64,000 nucleotides of DNA from Paenalkalicoccus suaedae (GTDB lineage: Bacteria > Bacillota > Bacilli > Bacillales > Salisediminibacteriaceae): assembly GCF_006965545.2 (NCBI RefSeq), contig NZ_CP041372.2, positions 2,790,001 to 2,854,000 on the forward strand, read 5' to 3'. Positions 48,119 through 62,438 of the stretch are shown in pieces. A model generated the notes under the pieces. That model saw only the letters and a program-made list of their open reading frames with translations, had not been told where the DNA came from and did no database searches. Positions within the stretch are counted from its first letter, which is position 1, and every line of letters begins with the position of its first letter. The position numbers were made by a program, and so were the translations under genes.

Positions 48119-48586
48119 CTATCTACCCAGATTGTCATCCTTAAACGCACGCTGAATCTCACGCTTCGCATCCTTCTTCTTCAGATCCTCACGCTTATCG
48201 TACTTCTTCTTACCCTTACCTAACCCAATCAAAAGCTTCGCCACACCATTTTTAATATAAATCTTCAGTGGTATAAGCGTATAGCCCTTTTGTTGTGTCA
48301 GACCAATAAGCTGATTAATCTGCTTCCTGTGAAGCAACAGCTTACGAGTGCGATCAGGGTCGTGATTGTACCGATTCCCCTGCTCATAGGGACTAATGTG
48401 CATATTGTGCACCCACGCTTCTCCGTTCGCAATACGTGCGAAGGAGTCACGCATATTTACACGACGGTTACGAATGGATTTGATCTCCGTGCCAGTTAGC
48501 ACCATACCTGCTTCATACGTTTCCTCGATGTGATAATCATGATTTGCTTTTTTATTTTGCGCAATTGGTTTACCGTCATTTGCCAT
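48119..48586 (-). CDS. smpB: SsrA-binding protein SmpB
   Basis: Binds the tRNA-like part of tmRNA and delivers it to stalled ribosomes. [20 protein letters not shown] at the N-terminus, [21 protein letters not shown] near residue 35 (tmRNA contact) and the basic C-terminal [20 protein letters not shown] are all conserved. Length 155 is standard. It follows rnr by 71 bp and precedes ssrA. Confidence 0.97.
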   Translation of the reverse strand: MANDGKPIAQNKKANHDYHIEETYEAGMVLTGTEIKSIRNRRVNMRDSFARIANGEAWVHNMHISPYEQGNRYNHDPDRTRKLLLHRKQINQLIGLTQQKGYTLIPLKIYIKNGVAKLLIGLGKGKKKYDKREDLKKKDAKREIQRAFKDDNLGR

Positions 48587-48627
48587 CGTGACACCTCTTC
48601 TCCTCTACATTCCTTAAGCGAGACAGA

Positions 48628-48649
48628 AAGGGGGATCCCCATCCCCCTT
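48628..48649 (-). terminator. Hairpin between rnr and smpB
   Basis: AAGGGGGAT and its inverted copy ATCCCCCTT around four bases, followed on the minus strand by only TCTGTC. Lacking a T run, it may reduce readthrough or shape mRNA processing between rnr and smpB rather than terminate fully. Confidence 0.5.
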
Positions 48650-48657
48650 AACAAACG

Positions 48658-51042
48658 CTAGTCTCTGTTCCGCTTTATCTTTTTCTTTTGTTTCTTTGGA
48701 AGCCCCTCATAAAACGGCTTCTTTTTCTTTTTACCGTTTGACAAGTTCAGACCACTTTGGCTCTTTTGCTTCGGCTTGTCCGTGCCTCCGCTCTTGCCAG
48801 TGCTCTTCCCTTTTCCTTTGCTTTCTTCCTTACGTCCACCTTTTTTAGAGCGTGACTTTCTCTTATCACTCTCTATCACAAACGGACGATCCTTACGGCG
48901 ATCCGCCTTACGCTTTTTCATCCCAACGATCTCAAAATCAATGATGCGCTCATCAACGTTTACATTCACAACGCGCACTTCAATTTCATCGCCAATACGG
49001 AAAATATTGCCGGTACGTTCGCCGATCATGGAATACTGACGCTCCTCAAAGCGGTAGAAATCGTCTGTCAAATAGCTAACGTGCACAAGGCCTTCAATCG
49101 TATTTGGAAGCTTGACGAACAAACCGAAGTTAGTGACACCACTTACAAAGCCGACAAACTCTTGTCCAACCTTGTCTTCCATATACTGTACCTTTTTTAG
49201 CTCGTCTGTTTCACGTTCGGCATCCTCTGCGCGACGCTCCATTTGAGACGCATGCATCGTAAGCTCAGGGAGCTTCTCATGCCAGTGAGCAACCACGTCA
49301 TCGCCCGTATTACCTTCAACTAAATACGTACGAATAAGTCTGTGCACGATAAGGTCTGGGTAACGGCGTATTGGAGACGTAAAGTGTGAATAGAAGTCAG
49401 CTGAAAGACCAAAGTGACCCACGTTCTCCGGATCGTACTTCGCCTGCTTCATAGAGCGAAGCATGAGTGTTGAAATAACCGCTTCCTCTGGCTCTCCTTT
49501 AACGCTATCTAATAGCTCCTGCATCGCACGTGGGTGAATCGTATTTGCTGTACCTTTCACCACGTAACCAAAGTTTGTGATGAACTCCAAGAATTGCTGA
49601 AGCTTATCTTCATCTGGATCCTCGTGAATACGGTACACAAACGGTAGTTTTAGCCAGTGGAAGTGCTCCGCAATTGTCTCGTTCGCACATAGCATAAACT
49701 CTTCAATTAATTTTTCAGCCACAGAACGATCGCGTAATACGATATCCTCTGGAGTACCGTCCTCATTGACTAATACTTTGGCTTCTTTAAAGTCGAAGTC
49801 AATCGCACCGCGACCAAATCGCTTCTGACGTAAAATCGCCGCGAGCTCCTCCATATCCTTAAAGAATGGCACGAGGCTCTCATAACGTGCCGTAACCTCT
49901 TCGTCCTCGTCCTGAAGAATCTTGCGCACGTCTGTGTACGTCATGCGCTCGGTTGTGTTAATAACGGCTTCATAAATATCGTGGTTCACGACCTCACCGT
50001 TTGGTGTAATCTCCATGTCACAGGAAAGCGTCAGACGATCTACCTGTGGGTTTAGCGAGCAAATACCGTTAGAGAGACGGTGTGGAATCATTGGAATAAC
50101 GCGATCCACTAAATACACACTTGTCGCGCGCTCATACGCCTGTTTATCAATCGGCGAGTCCTCTTTGACGTAGTGAGAAACGTCGGCGATATGCACGCCA
50201 AGTAAGAAGTTACCGTTATCAAGACGTTTTACTTGAACGGCATCGTCTAAGTCCTTTGCGTCTGCACCATCGATTGTTACGATCGTTTCGTTACGCAGGT
50301 CCCGACGACCTTCTAAATCCGATGGATCGATTGCATCTGGGACGTTGTTTGCCTGTTCAATAACATCCTCAGGGAATTCTCCTGGTAAGCCGTGCTTGTG
50401 AATAATCGAGATGATATCCACGCCAGGATCGTTTTTATGACCGAGGATCTTTTTTACGTGACCCTCTGCGCTTTTACGACCTTCAGGATATTGCGTAATT
50501 TCAACTAACACTTTATGTCCATCGACCGCTCCAAGGGATTGACCTTTAGGAATAAAGATGTCGGCTGGAATACGCTTATCGTCAGGGACAACAAAACCAT
50601 AGTAGTTATCATCGGAATACGTTCCTACTGTTTGCGTAACACCCCGCTTCACGACGCGGATAATAGTGCCTTCTGGACGCGCGCCAATCGATTCAGGCTG
50701 CACACGCACGAGAACCGTATCCTTATTCATTGCGCCATTCATATCTGTTGGCGGGATAAAAATATCATCCATGCCTTCTCCAGTACGAATAAAAGCGAAG
50801 CCCTTCGGGTGCATGATTACTTCACCCTTTTGGAGGTTCATTTTTTCTGGAGGACCGTAGCGATTCGAACGCGTGCGTACGAGCTCACCCTCCTCCTCCA
50901 ATTCATTCATAAGCTTGACGCATTCTTTGAATCGGTCTGAATCTCCGAGTCCAAATTCATCTTCTAAATCCTTCACAGTAAGAGGCTTGTCCACCTCTTC
51001 TTTAAAATATGCTAATAATGTTTCTTTCGTAAGTTCTCTCAT
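48658..51042 (-). CDS. rnr: Ribonuclease R
   Basis: Processive 3'-5' exoribonuclease that degrades structured RNA and works with tmRNA-SmpB. Order seen: an N-terminal winged-helix segment, cold-shock domains with [24 protein letters not shown] split over 75-100, the RNB catalytic part with [16 protein letters not shown] near residue 255 (metal-binding Asp cluster), an S1 domain near 640-720, and a very Lys-rich C-terminal tail. 794 residues, as usual for Bacillus. Confidence 0.96.
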   Translation of the reverse strand: MRELTKETLLAYFKEEVDKPLTVKDLEDEFGLGDSDRFKECVKLMNELEEEGELVRTRSNRYGPPEKMNLQKGEVIMHPKGFAFIRTGEGMDDIFIPPTDMNGAMNKDTVLVRVQPESIGARPEGTIIRVVKRGVTQTVGTYSDDNYYGFVVPDDKRIPADIFIPKGQSLGAVDGHKVLVEITQYPEGRKSAEGHVKKILGHKNDPGVDIISIIHKHGLPGEFPEDVIEQANNVPDAIDPSDLEGRRDLRNETIVTIDGADAKDLDDAVQVKRLDNGNFLLGVHIADVSHYVKEDSPIDKQAYERATSVYLVDRVIPMIPHRLSNGICSLNPQVDRLTLSCDMEITPNGEVVNHDIYEAVINTTERMTYTDVRKILQDEDEEVTARYESLVPFFKDMEELAAILRQKRFGRGAIDFDFKEAKVLVNEDGTPEDIVLRDRSVAEKLIEEFMLCANETIAEHFHWLKLPFVYRIHEDPDEDKLQQFLEFITNFGYVVKGTANTIHPRAMQELLDSVKGEPEEAVISTLMLRSMKQAKYDPENVGHFGLSADFYSHFTSPIRRYPDLIVHRLIRTYLVEGNTGDDVVAHWHEKLPELTMHASQMERRAEDAERETDELKKVQYMEDKVGQEFVGFVSGVTNFGLFVKLPNTIEGLVHVSYLTDDFYRFEERQYSMIGERTGNIFRIGDEIEVRVVNVNVDERIIDFEIVGMKKRKADRRKDRPFVIESDKRKSRSKKGGRKEESKGKGKSTGKSGGTDKPKQKSQSGLNLSNGKKKKKPFYEGLPKKQKKKIKRNRD

Positions 51043-51087
51043 AATAATTATGATGGTCTCCTTTCAATTGGTGAGACCAGATTTTAC

Positions 51088-51837
51088 TTACACGCTCCAA
51101 TCTAAGCTTTCTAAAAAGGCGTGTACATCAACATGCAGCTGGTCTCTTTCTTTATCTAATGTGATGACGTGGCCGGATTCTTCGTACCACTTTAATGTTT
51201 TGTTTTCTGCTTCGACAGCGTCATGAATAAACGTGGCACTCTTTGGGTCGATCATTTCATCATTTCTCGCCTGTGCTACAAACGTTGGCGTGTAGATCAT
51301 ATCTACATGATCTCGTACATCTGATACGAGCTCGCGTAGTTCCTTTAATGTTCCCATATGAGTTCCTTCAAAGGCTTCCATTTCTTTTTCGATCTGTTCT
51401 TCGTCTTTTCCTTCATACTTTTTATACTGACGAGCATAAGCTAGTACGCCATCGTAAAGCTTTTTCTCGTTATTTGTATACATTGGAGAACACATCGTAA
51501 AGATGCCCTTAACCGGTAGTGTGTACCCGAGCTTCAAAGAAAATACTCCGCCGAGCGATAGACCACCAACGGCAATCTCCTCATAGCCTAAATCCTTTAA
51601 ATGCTGGTACCCTTTTTGAACATCCTCCCACCAGTCTGATGGGCCTGTTTTTACAAGCTCTTCTGGAGGTACCCCGTGTCCCTTCATATGCGGAGCGTGA
51701 GAGCTATAGCCCTTCTTCTCTAAATAGCGCCCCATCATACGAACATCTGCTGAATTACCAGTGAATCCATGTAAGAGTAATACAGCTCTTTTACCTGCTT
51801 CAATGGTAAACGGTTTCGGTTGTGCGATCTTCATCAT
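51088..51837 (-). CDS. est: Carboxylesterase, Est30-like
   Basis: Alpha/beta hydrolase. [18 protein letters not shown] forms the oxyanion region, GGLSLGG near residue 93 holds the nucleophile Ser, DEMIDPKSA near 193 the acid, and ESGHVITLD near 224 the His. It matches the esterase that lies between rnr and secG in Bacillus. 249 residues, no signal peptide, cytosolic. It overlaps the 3' end of the upstream esterase gene by 38 bp. Confidence 0.92.
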   Translation of the reverse strand: MMKIAQPKPFTIEAGKRAVLLLHGFTGNSADVRMMGRYLEKKGYSSHAPHMKGHGVPPEELVKTGPSDWWEDVQKGYQHLKDLGYEEIAVGGLSLGGVFSLKLGYTLPVKGIFTMCSPMYTNNEKKLYDGVLAYARQYKKYEGKDEEQIEKEMEAFEGTHMGTLKELRELVSDVRDHVDMIYTPTFVAQARNDEMIDPKSATFIHDAVEAENKTLKWYEESGHVITLDKERDQLHVDVHAFLESLDWSV

Positions 51838-52549
51838 CTACGTCTCGTTCCTTTCTCGCTGTCGTTGAATCTAAAAATTCATCTATTTTGTCAATTAGCT
51901 CCTGCTTTTCTTCCCCAAACCAAATGTAGTGCTTAGCGTTAGGGAAATAAAAAATCTGTTTATCCTCTGACTGAATGTGCGAATAAATGTAGTCCGCGCT
52001 TTTAGGCGGTACTAATCCATCACTCTCCCCTTGAACAATCAGCGTAGGCACATCAATATCGTCAAGCGCGTGGCGTAATTTACGCACAAGCTTGGCGAAT
52101 TCAATTGTCGCTGAAACGGGAGTGCGTTTTACTTTATCTAAATAGAAGTGGTATAGTTCGTTCTCTTCAAGCTCGCCGCGGATCCCCTCCATGAACCACC
52201 CAGTAGCATCCTGTGCGATCTGCTTAGGATTTAAATAGTAAACGGCAGAGCTTATTAAAACAAGCTTTGTAACTGGGTATTTAGCTGCGAGATAACCGGC
52301 GATGACACCGCCCATAGAAAAGCCGATCACATATACGGTATCACAGCGTTTAAGTAGCTCTTCAAGTGCTACTTCTGTTTTATATACCCAATGCTTGTAT
52401 GAAAATTGTTTAAGGGATTCTTTTGTTCCGTCGTGGCCAGGGAGCTCTGGACAATAGACCATCCAGGACTTGTCTTCAAGATGTTTGACAAGCTCATTTA
52501 CTTCCTTGGGATTACTCGTAAATCCGTGCACAAATAGGCATCCGATCAT
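51800..52549 (-). CDS. Second carboxylesterase-type alpha/beta hydrolase
   Basis: Paralogue of the downstream esterase, starting straight at [19 protein letters not shown]. Nucleophile in [15 protein letters not shown] near residue 77, acid in [15 protein letters not shown] near 190, His in NAKHYIWFG near 220. The polar C-terminal tail ([21 protein letters not shown], in part) extends over the next gene's start. Two overlapping esterase genes at this site are unusual; B. subtilis has one. Confidence 0.87.
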   Translation of the reverse strand: MIGCLFVHGFTSNPKEVNELVKHLEDKSWMVYCPELPGHDGTKESLKQFSYKHWVYKTEVALEELLKRCDTVYVIGFSMGGVIAGYLAAKYPVTKLVLISSAVYYLNPKQIAQDATGWFMEGIRGELEENELYHFYLDKVKRTPVSATIEFAKLVRKLRHALDDIDVPTLIVQGESDGLVPPKSADYIYSHIQSEDKQIFYFPNAKHYIWFGEEKQELIDKIDEFLDSTTARKERDVDDEDRTTETVYH

Positions 52550-52686
52550 GATACGTCACCTTCTCTTAGAAGTCATTTTCTTTAGACTATTCCCATGAAA
52601 GGCAAAGGATAATCACGGATTTTAGTTATGCACCATCCACTTGTAAAGCTAACACCGATTCCTTTATTTTACGAAACAATACGAGA

Positions 52687-52714
52687 AAAAGCAGCAGAAT
52701 GATATCTGCTGCTT
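52687..52714 (-). terminator. Terminator of secG
   Basis: Minus-strand GAAGCAGCAGA/TCTGCTGCTTT stem around TATCAT, with TTTTT, 15 bp after the secG stop. Confidence 0.9.
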
Positions 52715-52728
52715 CGTTGCTTCCTGAT

Positions 52729-52959
52729 TTACAAGAAATATCCTAATGCAAGCGCAATAATAAAGAAAATAGTCCCTAAAACAGCTGTAGCCTTACTTAG
52801 CACAGCTTCTAGACCTCGCGCTTTTTGCTTCCCAACAAGCTGCTCAGCCCCACCTGAGATTGCGCCAGATAGACCTGCGCTACGGCTTGACTGAAGAAGC
52901 ACGGTAACAATTAGCAATATGGATACGATAACAAGCAATACAGATAGAAAAACTTCCAC
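52729..52959 (-). CDS. secG: Preprotein translocase subunit SecG
   Basis: Small two-helix subunit of the SecYEG channel. Hydrophobic segments at about residues 4-22 and 53-74 flank the conserved LLQSSRSAGLSGAISGGAEQ loop. The ATG at 52986 would add nine residues. The GTG at 52959, 8 nt after AAAGGGG, gives 76 residues like B. subtilis SecG, and I chose it. Confidence 0.94.
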   Translation of the reverse strand: MEVFLSVLLVIVSILLIVTVLLQSSRSAGLSGAISGGAEQLVGKQKARGLEAVLSKATAVLGTIFFIIALALGYFL

Positions 52960-53037
52960 TAACTCCACCCCTTTTAAAACGAACATCTATACCTTGCCAT
53001 ACTATAGCATGAATTGGACGTTTTGGCAAACGGTCTC

Positions 53038-54084
53038 CTATACGAGGGACACGGCTCTTCCCTCTTTCGCAGACTGATAAAATGCATCAACAAGTTGCTG
53101 GACAAACGTCCCCTGCCACGCCTCTACAATAGGCTTCGCTTTCCCATCTAATACATCAAACACGTGCTCCATTTGTCGTTCATAGCTTGATCTCGCATCC
53201 GTCTTGTGGATAAACGCGGGCGTCGTGTCTAACAGTTGCCCATACTTTTCCCCAAAAAGCTTAAGAGGATTCGTCTGTGACCCACCTTTATCCCCAAGTA
53301 GCTTGACGTTAAGCTCCTCCTCCTGCTCCACGTTAGCTGCATAAGCCGTCTCAAGCGTGAGCGACATCCCATTCTCAAATCGAATCGAGCCCGCCACAAA
53401 ATCCTCCACGCTAAACGTTGCCGGATCCCACTCTCCAAGCAGTCCTACACCAGGCTTTTTACCGAGCCGCTGATGCGTCATCGCCATCACCTCGGTTGGC
53501 TTCTGGAAGTCCGTCAAATACATCGCTAAATCCAGCATATGTACGCCAACGTCAATGAGAGGACCGCCCCCTTGCAACTCCTTGTCCGTGAATGCGCCCC
53601 AGCCCGGAATGCCGCGCCTCCGCACCGCTTGTACGTTCACGTGATAAATATCCCCAAGCTCTCCAGACACAATCGCTTTTTGGAGAAACATCGTTTCAAG
53701 ATTATAGCGATGATGATAGCCGTAGATGAGATGTTTGCCTTTAGACGTTGCAAGCTGTTCCATCATAAGCGCCTCCGCAGCATCCATAGCTGGCGGTTTC
53801 TCGCACAGGACGTGACATCCTGCTTCTAGCGCTTCCATCACATAAGCCGCATGAAATTTGTTCGGTGTTGCGACCAGCACGAGGTCAAGCTCTATATCGT
53901 GAAGCATCTTCTTCACATCCGTGTAGACGTTCGTAACGTGAAATTCTTTCGCTGCTTTTTGGGCCGTCGCTTCGGTACGTGAGCAAACGGCTGTAATCTC
54001 CGCACGTGGGTCCTTTTGAATGGCGGGCATATGTACAGATCTAGCAATGTCACCTGAGCCAATAATGCCAACGCGATAGGTCAT
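53038..54084 (-). CDS. Gfo/Idh/MocA-family oxidoreductase
   Basis: NAD(P)-dependent sugar or polyol oxidoreductase. The N-terminal Rossmann motif is VGIIGSGDIARSVHMPAI; GCHVLCEKPPAMDAAEA near residue 90 holds the conserved EKP lysine, and GGGPLIDVGVHMLDLAMYL near 170 the catalytic Asp/His region. 348 residues. Substrate unknown. Stand-alone between secG and family B copy 3. Confidence 0.9.
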   Translation of the reverse strand: MTYRVGIIGSGDIARSVHMPAIQKDPRAEITAVCSRTEATAQKAAKEFHVTNVYTDVKKMLHDIELDLVLVATPNKFHAAYVMEALEAGCHVLCEKPPAMDAAEALMMEQLATSKGKHLIYGYHHRYNLETMFLQKAIVSGELGDIYHVNVQAVRRRGIPGWGAFTDKELQGGGPLIDVGVHMLDLAMYLTDFQKPTEVMAMTHQRLGKKPGVGLLGEWDPATFSVEDFVAGSIRFENGMSLTLETAYAANVEQEEELNVKLLGDKGGSQTNPLKLFGEKYGQLLDTTPAFIHKTDARSSYERQMEHVFDVLDGKAKPIVEAWQGTFVQQLVDAFYQSAKEGRAVSLV

Positions 54085-54164
54085 GGTAGGGCCTCCTTTA
54101 AGTTTGGGCGTTCTGTCTTCACTATAGCGGAAATGGCGTTTTTTGGGAAGGATAGTATGTTGGA

Positions 54165-54438
54165 GGGCAAGATCAAGGTCAAGGGCAGGGGCAAGGGCAA
54201 GGTCAAGGGCGGCACCTTCGGCGCCCCTGCGCGTCGTTTGCTACTACCGTGGTTGCTTGCTCAACTATTTTGCCCGGCCAGCGGCCGTGCAAAAGGATTT
54301 TCGCTTCGCGGAAGGGCTACCACTGGTAGTTACGCAAACGACGCTTCGGGTCACCTACGGTAACGGTTAAAATACAGTCCTCCACTTCTTTTTTATAAGT
54401 TACGAGGCGAAAGGACGTTGCCTCACTTTTCTTTTGTA
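54165..54438 (+). repeat. Family B structured repeat, copy 3
   Basis: Preceded by GGTCAAG/GGCAAGG hexamer-like tandem units (54169-54208). Core as in copy 2: CGTCGTTTGC/GCAAACGACG and TTTTGCCCGGCC/GGCCGTGCAAAA. A GAGGC/GCCTC hairpin (54404-54424) and ACTTTTCTTTTG follow, as in copy 1. Reading frames across the core exist but break at stem changes in copy 1, so I do not call a protein. Confidence 0.85.
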
Positions 54439-54469
54439 AGATGGATGCATAAATGGGGAGAGCTTTGAT

Positions 54470-54680
54470 TGCGGAATACTTCTTACACAATGCGTTCTAC
54501 TTCTATTAAATTCCGATTTACTTCGTTTATATTGCGTTTTATTTCTTCACATTTCCACACTACTTCTTTTTAGCGAACTAGTTGAACCAACTTCCGAGCT
54601 GTTTCAAGACCGTTTCGCAATACTTTTGGCAATTTGCGTCTTACTTCTCATAAGTTACGTTTTACTTCTTGTTTCAATTA
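54470..54680. repeat. 20-21-nt periodic array, TTACTTC type
   Basis: TACTTC or variants at about 54478, 54498, 54519, 54540, 54561, then 54621, 54642 and 54663, with TTGCG/TTCCG words in the spacers. Between family B copy 3 and family A copy 7, the same layout as at 30.2-31.1 kb. Confidence 0.82.
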
Positions 54681-54805
54681 GTTTTTCATAGTGATGAGAA
54701 CACTTTGTTCTAAACAAAAAAGTAGAATGGTTATTCTCCACGTATTTGTAATTGAACTCTCGATTCACTAAGATTCTACTTTCAGCCTTCCCTTTTAGAA
54801 GCAAG

Positions 54806-54972
54806 AGAGCAGGCAGACTCGGAGAATGTCCGAAGACAATTAGTAGGAATAGGCTCTGGATGAGATCACGCAGGAGGCGCTTAGGGTAAGGCGGCAGCCG
54901 CGCCCTGCTGACGAGTAAGCTCAGACAGAGACCCTACTAATGTCGCAGGATGTTCGCAAAGCTGACTGCTCT
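54806..54972 (+). repeat. Family A structured repeat, copy 7
   Basis: Arms AGAGCAGGCAG/CTGACTGCTCT, GAATGTCCG/AGGATGTTCG-type arms, TTAGTAGG/CCTACTAA stem and the central AGGGTAAGGCGGCAGCCGCGCCCT hairpin region in 54890-54912. Behind the AbgT transporter gene. Confidence 0.9.
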
Positions 54973-55001
54973 TCCCCAACATATTGAGAAAAACGGAACG
55001 A

Positions 55002-55086
55002 ATCTAGTTTGCCCTTTAGCAATTAAGCTCGATAGAGCTGTCCTTTGAATAGTTAGGACTTTAGAAATAATAAAGCTCGAAGAGCT
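55002..55086. repeat. Element C, two units behind the AbgT gene
   Basis: CTAGTTTGCCCTTTAGCAATTA, AGCTCGATAGAGCT, then AGTTAGGACTTTAGAAATAATAA and AGCTCGAAGAGCT. The two units stand in tandem, about 42 bp apart. Confidence 0.7.
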
Positions 55087-55106
55087 TGTTAATTCTATAA
55101 TAAAAA

Positions 55107-55134
55107 CTCGCCCCACTTAGTGGGACGAGCCAGA
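55107..55134 (-). terminator. Terminator of the AbgT transporter gene
   Basis: Minus-strand CTCGTCCCACT/AGTGGGGCGAG stem followed by TTTTTATT, about 15 bp after the stop. Confidence 0.87.
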
Positions 55135-55144
55135 CGTTATTTTC

Positions 55145-56686
55145 TTACATATTAAATTCAATACCCGATCCCGGTCCTAACGGAAGACCAAGAAGCATCC
55201 ACACAACAAGCATAATCGTCCATGCGATTGTGAAGAAGATCGTGTAAGGGAACATAACGGAAATCATTGTTCCGATACCCATCTTCTTATCGTATTTCTG
55301 TGCAAACGTAATGATAATCGCAAAGTACGTCATTAATGGAGAAATGATATTTGTTGTTGAATCCGCAATTCGGTACGCCATCTGCGTTAGTTCAGGCGAG
55401 TAACCGAGCTGCATCATAATTGGAACGAATACTGGTGCCATCATGGCCCACTTAGCAGAAGCACTTCCGATAAATAGGTTAATAAAACCAGCCACTGCGA
55501 TAAACGCTAAAATAAGCGGAATACCAGTTAAGTTAATACTATCTAAGAATTCAGCACCTGCTACACCTAGCACAAGTCCCATGTTTGTCCACTCAAAGTA
55601 AGCAACAAACTGACCTGCTGTAAAGGCTAATACGATGAACATTCCCATCGAAGCCATGGTATCAGATAGCTGATTTGCAACGTCCTTGTCACTCTTAATA
55701 TTCTTCGTCACAATTCCGTAAATAAGACCTGGTACGAAGAATAGTAGCGTGATAATCGGAACGAGTGAGCTCATAAACGGCGACTGAATAATGTTATCCA
55801 CATACGTGGCGCCTTCTGTCCCCTGCATAGGAGCTCCTGGTGGTAACACAAGTAGTGCAGTCAATCCTAAACCAACGATGAACGATGCAGCTGCCCACGC
55901 AACCCCACGCTTTTCCACCGACTCAAGACCTTTAAGATCCTCGCGGTAGTCACCTTTGTACTCGCCTAGACGTGGCTCAACGACACGCTCTGTGACAAAC
56001 GCACCGACAAACGTCAGTAGGAATACCGAGACAATGATGAAGTAGTAGTTCATCGCGATCGTCATACCCTCAGCATACTCGGCGCTGATGATCGATGCCG
56101 CCTGAATCGTCAGCTCCCCGAGCATTGGATCCGTCGCCGACAAGAATAAATTCGCGCTAAATCCGGCAGAAACACCGGCGAACGCCGCTGCCAAACCAGC
56201 TAACGGATGACGGCCGAGCGCAGCGAAGATAACCGCTCCAAGCGGAGGTAACACAACGTAACCTGCGTCTGACGCTACAGACGACATAATCCCTGCAAAC
56301 ACAAGACCAGCAGTGATCAGTTGCTTGGGCACGGATAAAACAAAGCCACGTAAGCACGCACTGATAAGACCCGTACGCTCTGCAATACCGATACCAAGCA
56401 TCGTAGCAAGTACAACGCCAAGTGGCGCGAATCCAATAAAGTTATCCACCATACTGGTGAGCATATATTGAATCCCCTCAAAGGAAATCAGACTCTCAAC
56501 GGCTACAACCGTCCCCTCTTCCCCAGGGTGATCCACCGTAATATTAAATAACGAAACAATCCAAGATATACCAACAACCATCAATGCTAGAATAGCAAAT
56601 AATGTTATTGGGTGAGGCAGTTTATTTCCGACGTTCTCGACCATATCGAGAAAACGTTGAAATATTCCCCTTCTTTTTGATGCCAT
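55145..56686 (-). CDS. AbgT-family transporter
   Basis: Membrane protein of 513 residues with about 11-13 hydrophobic segments. LPHPITLFAILALMVVGISW at the N-terminus, SDAGYVVLPPLGAVIF near 135, GVSAGFSANLFLSATDPML near 170, and SASAKWAMMAPVFVPIMM near 405 are AbgT signatures. Family members take up p-aminobenzoyl-glutamate or export sulfonamides, driven by an ion gradient. The substrate here is not determined. 56687-56935 is AT-rich with no gene. Confidence 0.9.
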   Translation of the reverse strand: MASKRRGIFQRFLDMVENVGNKLPHPITLFAILALMVVGISWIVSLFNITVDHPGEEGTVVAVESLISFEGIQYMLTSMVDNFIGFAPLGVVLATMLGIGIAERTGLISACLRGFVLSVPKQLITAGLVFAGIMSSVASDAGYVVLPPLGAVIFAALGRHPLAGLAAAFAGVSAGFSANLFLSATDPMLGELTIQAASIISAEYAEGMTIAMNYYFIIVSVFLLTFVGAFVTERVVEPRLGEYKGDYREDLKGLESVEKRGVAWAAASFIVGLGLTALLVLPPGAPMQGTEGATYVDNIIQSPFMSSLVPIITLLFFVPGLIYGIVTKNIKSDKDVANQLSDTMASMGMFIVLAFTAGQFVAYFEWTNMGLVLGVAGAEFLDSINLTGIPLILAFIAVAGFINLFIGSASAKWAMMAPVFVPIMMQLGYSPELTQMAYRIADSTTNIISPLMTYFAIIITFAQKYDKKMGIGTMISVMFPYTIFFTIAWTIMLVVWMLLGLPLGPGSGIEFNM

Positions 56687-56935
56687 GATGATGAAACCCC
56701 TCTCTAAGATACTAGTTTCTCAATGTGAACTAGTATATCGGTATAACAAGTAGAAGAAAAGGGAATTACAATAATTTGGACAGTTAAAATAATTGGACCT
56801 AGTATCTATTTTCTTACTAGTTAGTTCGTTAGGTGGTATTGCTTCTTTATATTGGATTTATTGAGGGTATTATGGTAGGTAAAGACTCGTTTTACGTTTG
56901 GCAGTAAGTTTGGCGATCATTAGTCTCCCTTGCCT

Positions 56936-57240
56936 ATTCCGCGTTACTTCTGGTAACTTGCGTGTTACTTTTTTTGTGACTTACTTCTCTCAAAATGCGC
57001 GCTACTTCTATTTGGTTTCGTGTTACTTCTCCCATGTTTCGCATTACTTCCTCTTATTTTTACCTTACTTCTATTTTACGCATTACTTTAACCAACTTCC
57101 GCGCTGTTTCGTGCTCGTTCCGCGTTAGTTCTGGCAATTTGCGTGTTACTTCTCCTAGTTTGTGCGTTACTTCCATTACGACTTACTTCTCACAACATGC
57201 ACGCTATTTCTATTCGGTTTTGCTTTTACATTCGAACTTA
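56936..57240. repeat. Long 20-21-nt periodic array, GTTACTTC type
   Basis: About 14 units of GCGTTACTTCT-like words (GCGTTACTTC, GCGCTACTTC, GTGTTACTTC, GCATTACTTC) separated by variable ten-base spacers. It is the longest array in the window. On the minus strand the word is GAAGTAACGC. Located 40 bp before family A copy 8, upstream of the AbgT gene. Confidence 0.88.
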
Positions 57241-57280
57241 CTTTTACTAAGGCATTCCTTCCACTACCCTTAGAAGCTCA

Positions 57281-57447
57281 AGAGCAGGCAGACTCGGAGA
57301 ATGCCCGGAGACAATTAGTAGGAATAGGCTCTGGATGAGATCACGCAGGAGGCGTTTAGGGTAAGGCGATAGCCGCACCCTGCCGACGAGTAAGCTCAGG
57401 CAGAGACCCTACTAATGTCGTAGGGCGTTCGCAGAGCTGACTGCTCT
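57281..57447 (+). repeat. Family A structured repeat, copy 8
   Basis: Reference copy: AGAGCAGGCAG/CTGACTGCTCT, GAATGCCC/GGGCGTTC, ACAATTAGTAGG/CCTACTAATGT, CTCTGGATGAG/CTCAGGCAGAG, and the inner hairpin AGGGT-AAGGCGATAGCCGC-ACCCT. 167 bp. Behind eno and its terminator. Confidence 0.92.
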
Positions 57448-57475
57448 TACCCCATTAAACTCCTTAACCTTCTTT

Positions 57476-57518
57476 AAACTAGTTAGCTCTTTAGCAATGA
57501 ATCAGCTCGAAGAGCTGA
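57476..57518. repeat. Element C behind eno
   Basis: AACTAGTTAGCTCTTTAGCAATGAATC then AGCTCGAAGAGCT at 57503-57515. Between family A copy 8 and the eno terminator. Confidence 0.7.
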
Positions 57519-57537
57519 ACAAAGCTTAAAACAAAAA

Positions 57538-57567
57538 CCCCCTGCACCGTTACCGGCACAAGGGGCT
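57538..57567 (-). terminator. Terminator of the glycolytic operon
   Basis: Minus-strand GCCCCTTGTGCCG/CGGTGCAGGGGG stem around GTAA, followed by TTTTTGTTTT, about 12 bp after the eno stop. Confidence 0.88.
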
Positions 57568-57577
57568 CCAAAAAATA

Positions 57578-58882
<1,305 letters not shown>

Positions 58883-58946
58883 TTAGTGCTAAGTAAGAGA
58901 GTCAGGCTCCATCTGCGCTCTTACTTGCCTTATTGCTAAACGTACT

Positions 58947-62438
<3,492 letters not shown>

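Noticed and set aside
56898-57273. Long plus-strand frames in the 57-kb periodic array
   Set aside because: They are by-products of the 20-21-nt repeats, with Tyr/Phe/Ser-biased composition and no start signals.
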